Assembly: GCA_002311975.1 (NCBI GenBank)
Contig: DCAL01000037.1
Coordinates: forward strand, 6,119 to 14,114
Reading direction: 5' to 3'
Source of the DNA: Fidelibacterota bacterium UBA1134
GTDB taxonomy: Bacteria > Fidelibacterota > Marinisomatia > Marinisomatales > S15-B10
DNA length: 7,996 nt
Position numbers and translations under genes: made by a program. Shown piece by piece: positions 7,400 to 7,996 of this stretch (within the stretch, counting starts at the first letter, position 1; each line of letters begins with the position of its first letter). The notes below the pieces were generated by a model. That model saw nothing but the letters and a program-made list of their open reading frames with translations, was not told the origin of the DNA and made no database searches.

Positions 7400-7996
7400 T
7401 GCTTTAATCTACGTATTAAACATCCATAAACAAAAAAGCGTCCGAAAGGAGGCCGATTTAGAGAAGAAGACCCGCCGCACGGGGATGGATAGCATCACCA
7501 AATCTAAGTTCACTACCCTTCATAAAGCCTCCGCTTAGAAAAATAGGCATCGATGTAAAGAAAATCAATGATATTGGCTTGATAATTAGCTGGAGTTTGC
7601 GTGTTGAACATAACCTTTCTCGAAGGACGTCTAAATTACTCTGTGTGCTGTGGCTTGAAGACTGCCTTCAAGGAATATCAAGTACCACTCAGCGCGAGGT
7701 CGCGGTTGAGTTTTTGGTTTGAAAAGTATAAAGCCAAGAAATGTTCATGGGATCGAATATGGTATAGCGTGGGTGCTTGGGGCGTGATACGACCACCCTC
7801 TCAGCGTATCCATATGCTGAATTCGTGTTCCGAGAAATCTGGATTTTCATCTTGGTAGTAATAATACTCTAATAGAAATTAATAACGGTAGTAGTAATAG
7901 TCCGATTCCCAACTCTCGTAACAATAATAAAGACCCCACCACGAATTAAATAGGCTGGATTCAAGTAGCAAGTGCAACAATTGATTACTCATGGAA
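7400..7996. other. AT-rich stretch without a convincing gene
   Basis: This 597-base stretch upstream of the permease has no frame I can tie to a family. GC is about 32-38% at 7861-7980, against about 62% in a sampled 60 bases of the propeller gene. Bases 7855-7905 are low-complexity with repeated GTAGTAATA-like units, reading as Tyr codons on the minus strand. One minus-strand frame gives protein-like pieces broken by stops: 7879-7992 (37 codons from an ATG, ending SDYYYYRY), then pieces containing YYQDENPDFSEHEFSIWIR and LYFSNQKLNRDLALSGT, and 7513-7611 (32 codons, ending IDAYFSKRRLYEG). An 85-codon plus-strand frame at 7601-7858 overlaps these and also lacks recognisable motifs. It may be a decayed gene or plain spacer; the permease promoter should lie in the first part. 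Confidence 0.45.
7432..7453 (-). terminator. Candidate intrinsic terminator reading toward the permease
   Basis: On the minus strand GCCTCC (7453-7448) pairs with GGACGC (7443-7438) with one mismatch around a TTTC loop, followed at once by six T (7437-7432). A second small hairpin lies just upstream, CCCG (7483-7480) with CGGG (7474-7471), followed by TCTTCTTCTCT. The arrangement looks like the end of a leftward transcript arriving from beyond 7500, which would insulate the permease. The stem is short, so this is tentative. Confidence 0.4.

Noticed and set aside
7002..7538. 178-codon plus-strand frame
   Set aside because: Most of it is the antisense of the permease N-terminal half, and the remainder overlaps the terminator-like hairpins.
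7670..7800. Minus-strand stretch slightly resembling 5S rRNA (GATCCCATGAACA, GGTACTTGA)
   Set aside because: The conserved loop sequences and helix pairing of 5S rRNA are missing, so the likeness is taken as chance.
7601..7858. 85-codon plus-strand frame as a small gene
   Set aside because: No ribosome site, no recognised motif, and the opposite strand has equally protein-like fragments; not supportable as a gene.

Overview
The window looks like a chromosomal piece of an uncultivated, probably Gram-negative bacterium. The best clue is a 1048-residue secreted Asp-box (BNR/sortilin-like) beta-propeller protein of a type common in Acidobacteriota, Gemmatimonadota, Bacteroidota and marine FCB-group lineages. 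A haloalkane dehalogenase and an SLC13 permease with RCK_C domains fit an environmental, possibly marine, heterotroph. The phylum cannot be fixed from this sequence. The standard genetic code is in use: TAA ends the large propeller gene.

Region 1 (1-1835, minus strand) is a compact operon of three small hydrolases, read from right to left: a hotdog-fold acyl-CoA thioesterase, an alpha/beta hydrolase of the phospholipase/carboxylesterase family, and a subfamily-I-like haloalkane dehalogenase that runs off the left edge. Two of the three carry a single-site lesion that simple ORF calling hides. The thioesterase has a -1 frameshift near 1572-1580; once it is undone, the reading frame runs to an ATGA overlap with the hydrolase start. 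The dehalogenase has an in-frame TAA at 249-251, after which another 82 clearly homologous codons follow in the same frame to base 1. The middle gene is intact.

Region 2 (1836-2030) is the divergent promoter region. Region 3 (2031-5177, plus strand) is the exported propeller protein, whose proper start is 2031. Region 4 (5178-5500) is a gene-free gap between convergent genes, with two small hairpins and a spaced CTAAG motif. Region 5 (5501-7399, minus strand) is the permease. Region 6 (7400-7996) is AT-rich with no convincing gene. It holds a terminator-like hairpin reading toward the permease and a stop-riddled minus-strand frame with a tyrosine-codon-rich stretch, which may be a decayed gene or plain noncoding DNA.

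The three hydrolases probably act on small acyl, ester or halogenated substrates in the cytoplasm, but a shared pathway is not demonstrated. The propeller and the permease are separate transcription units. I see no CRISPR array, transposase, tRNA or rRNA gene, and no convincing new multi-gene system. The most useful result is the recovery of the two interrupted genes.
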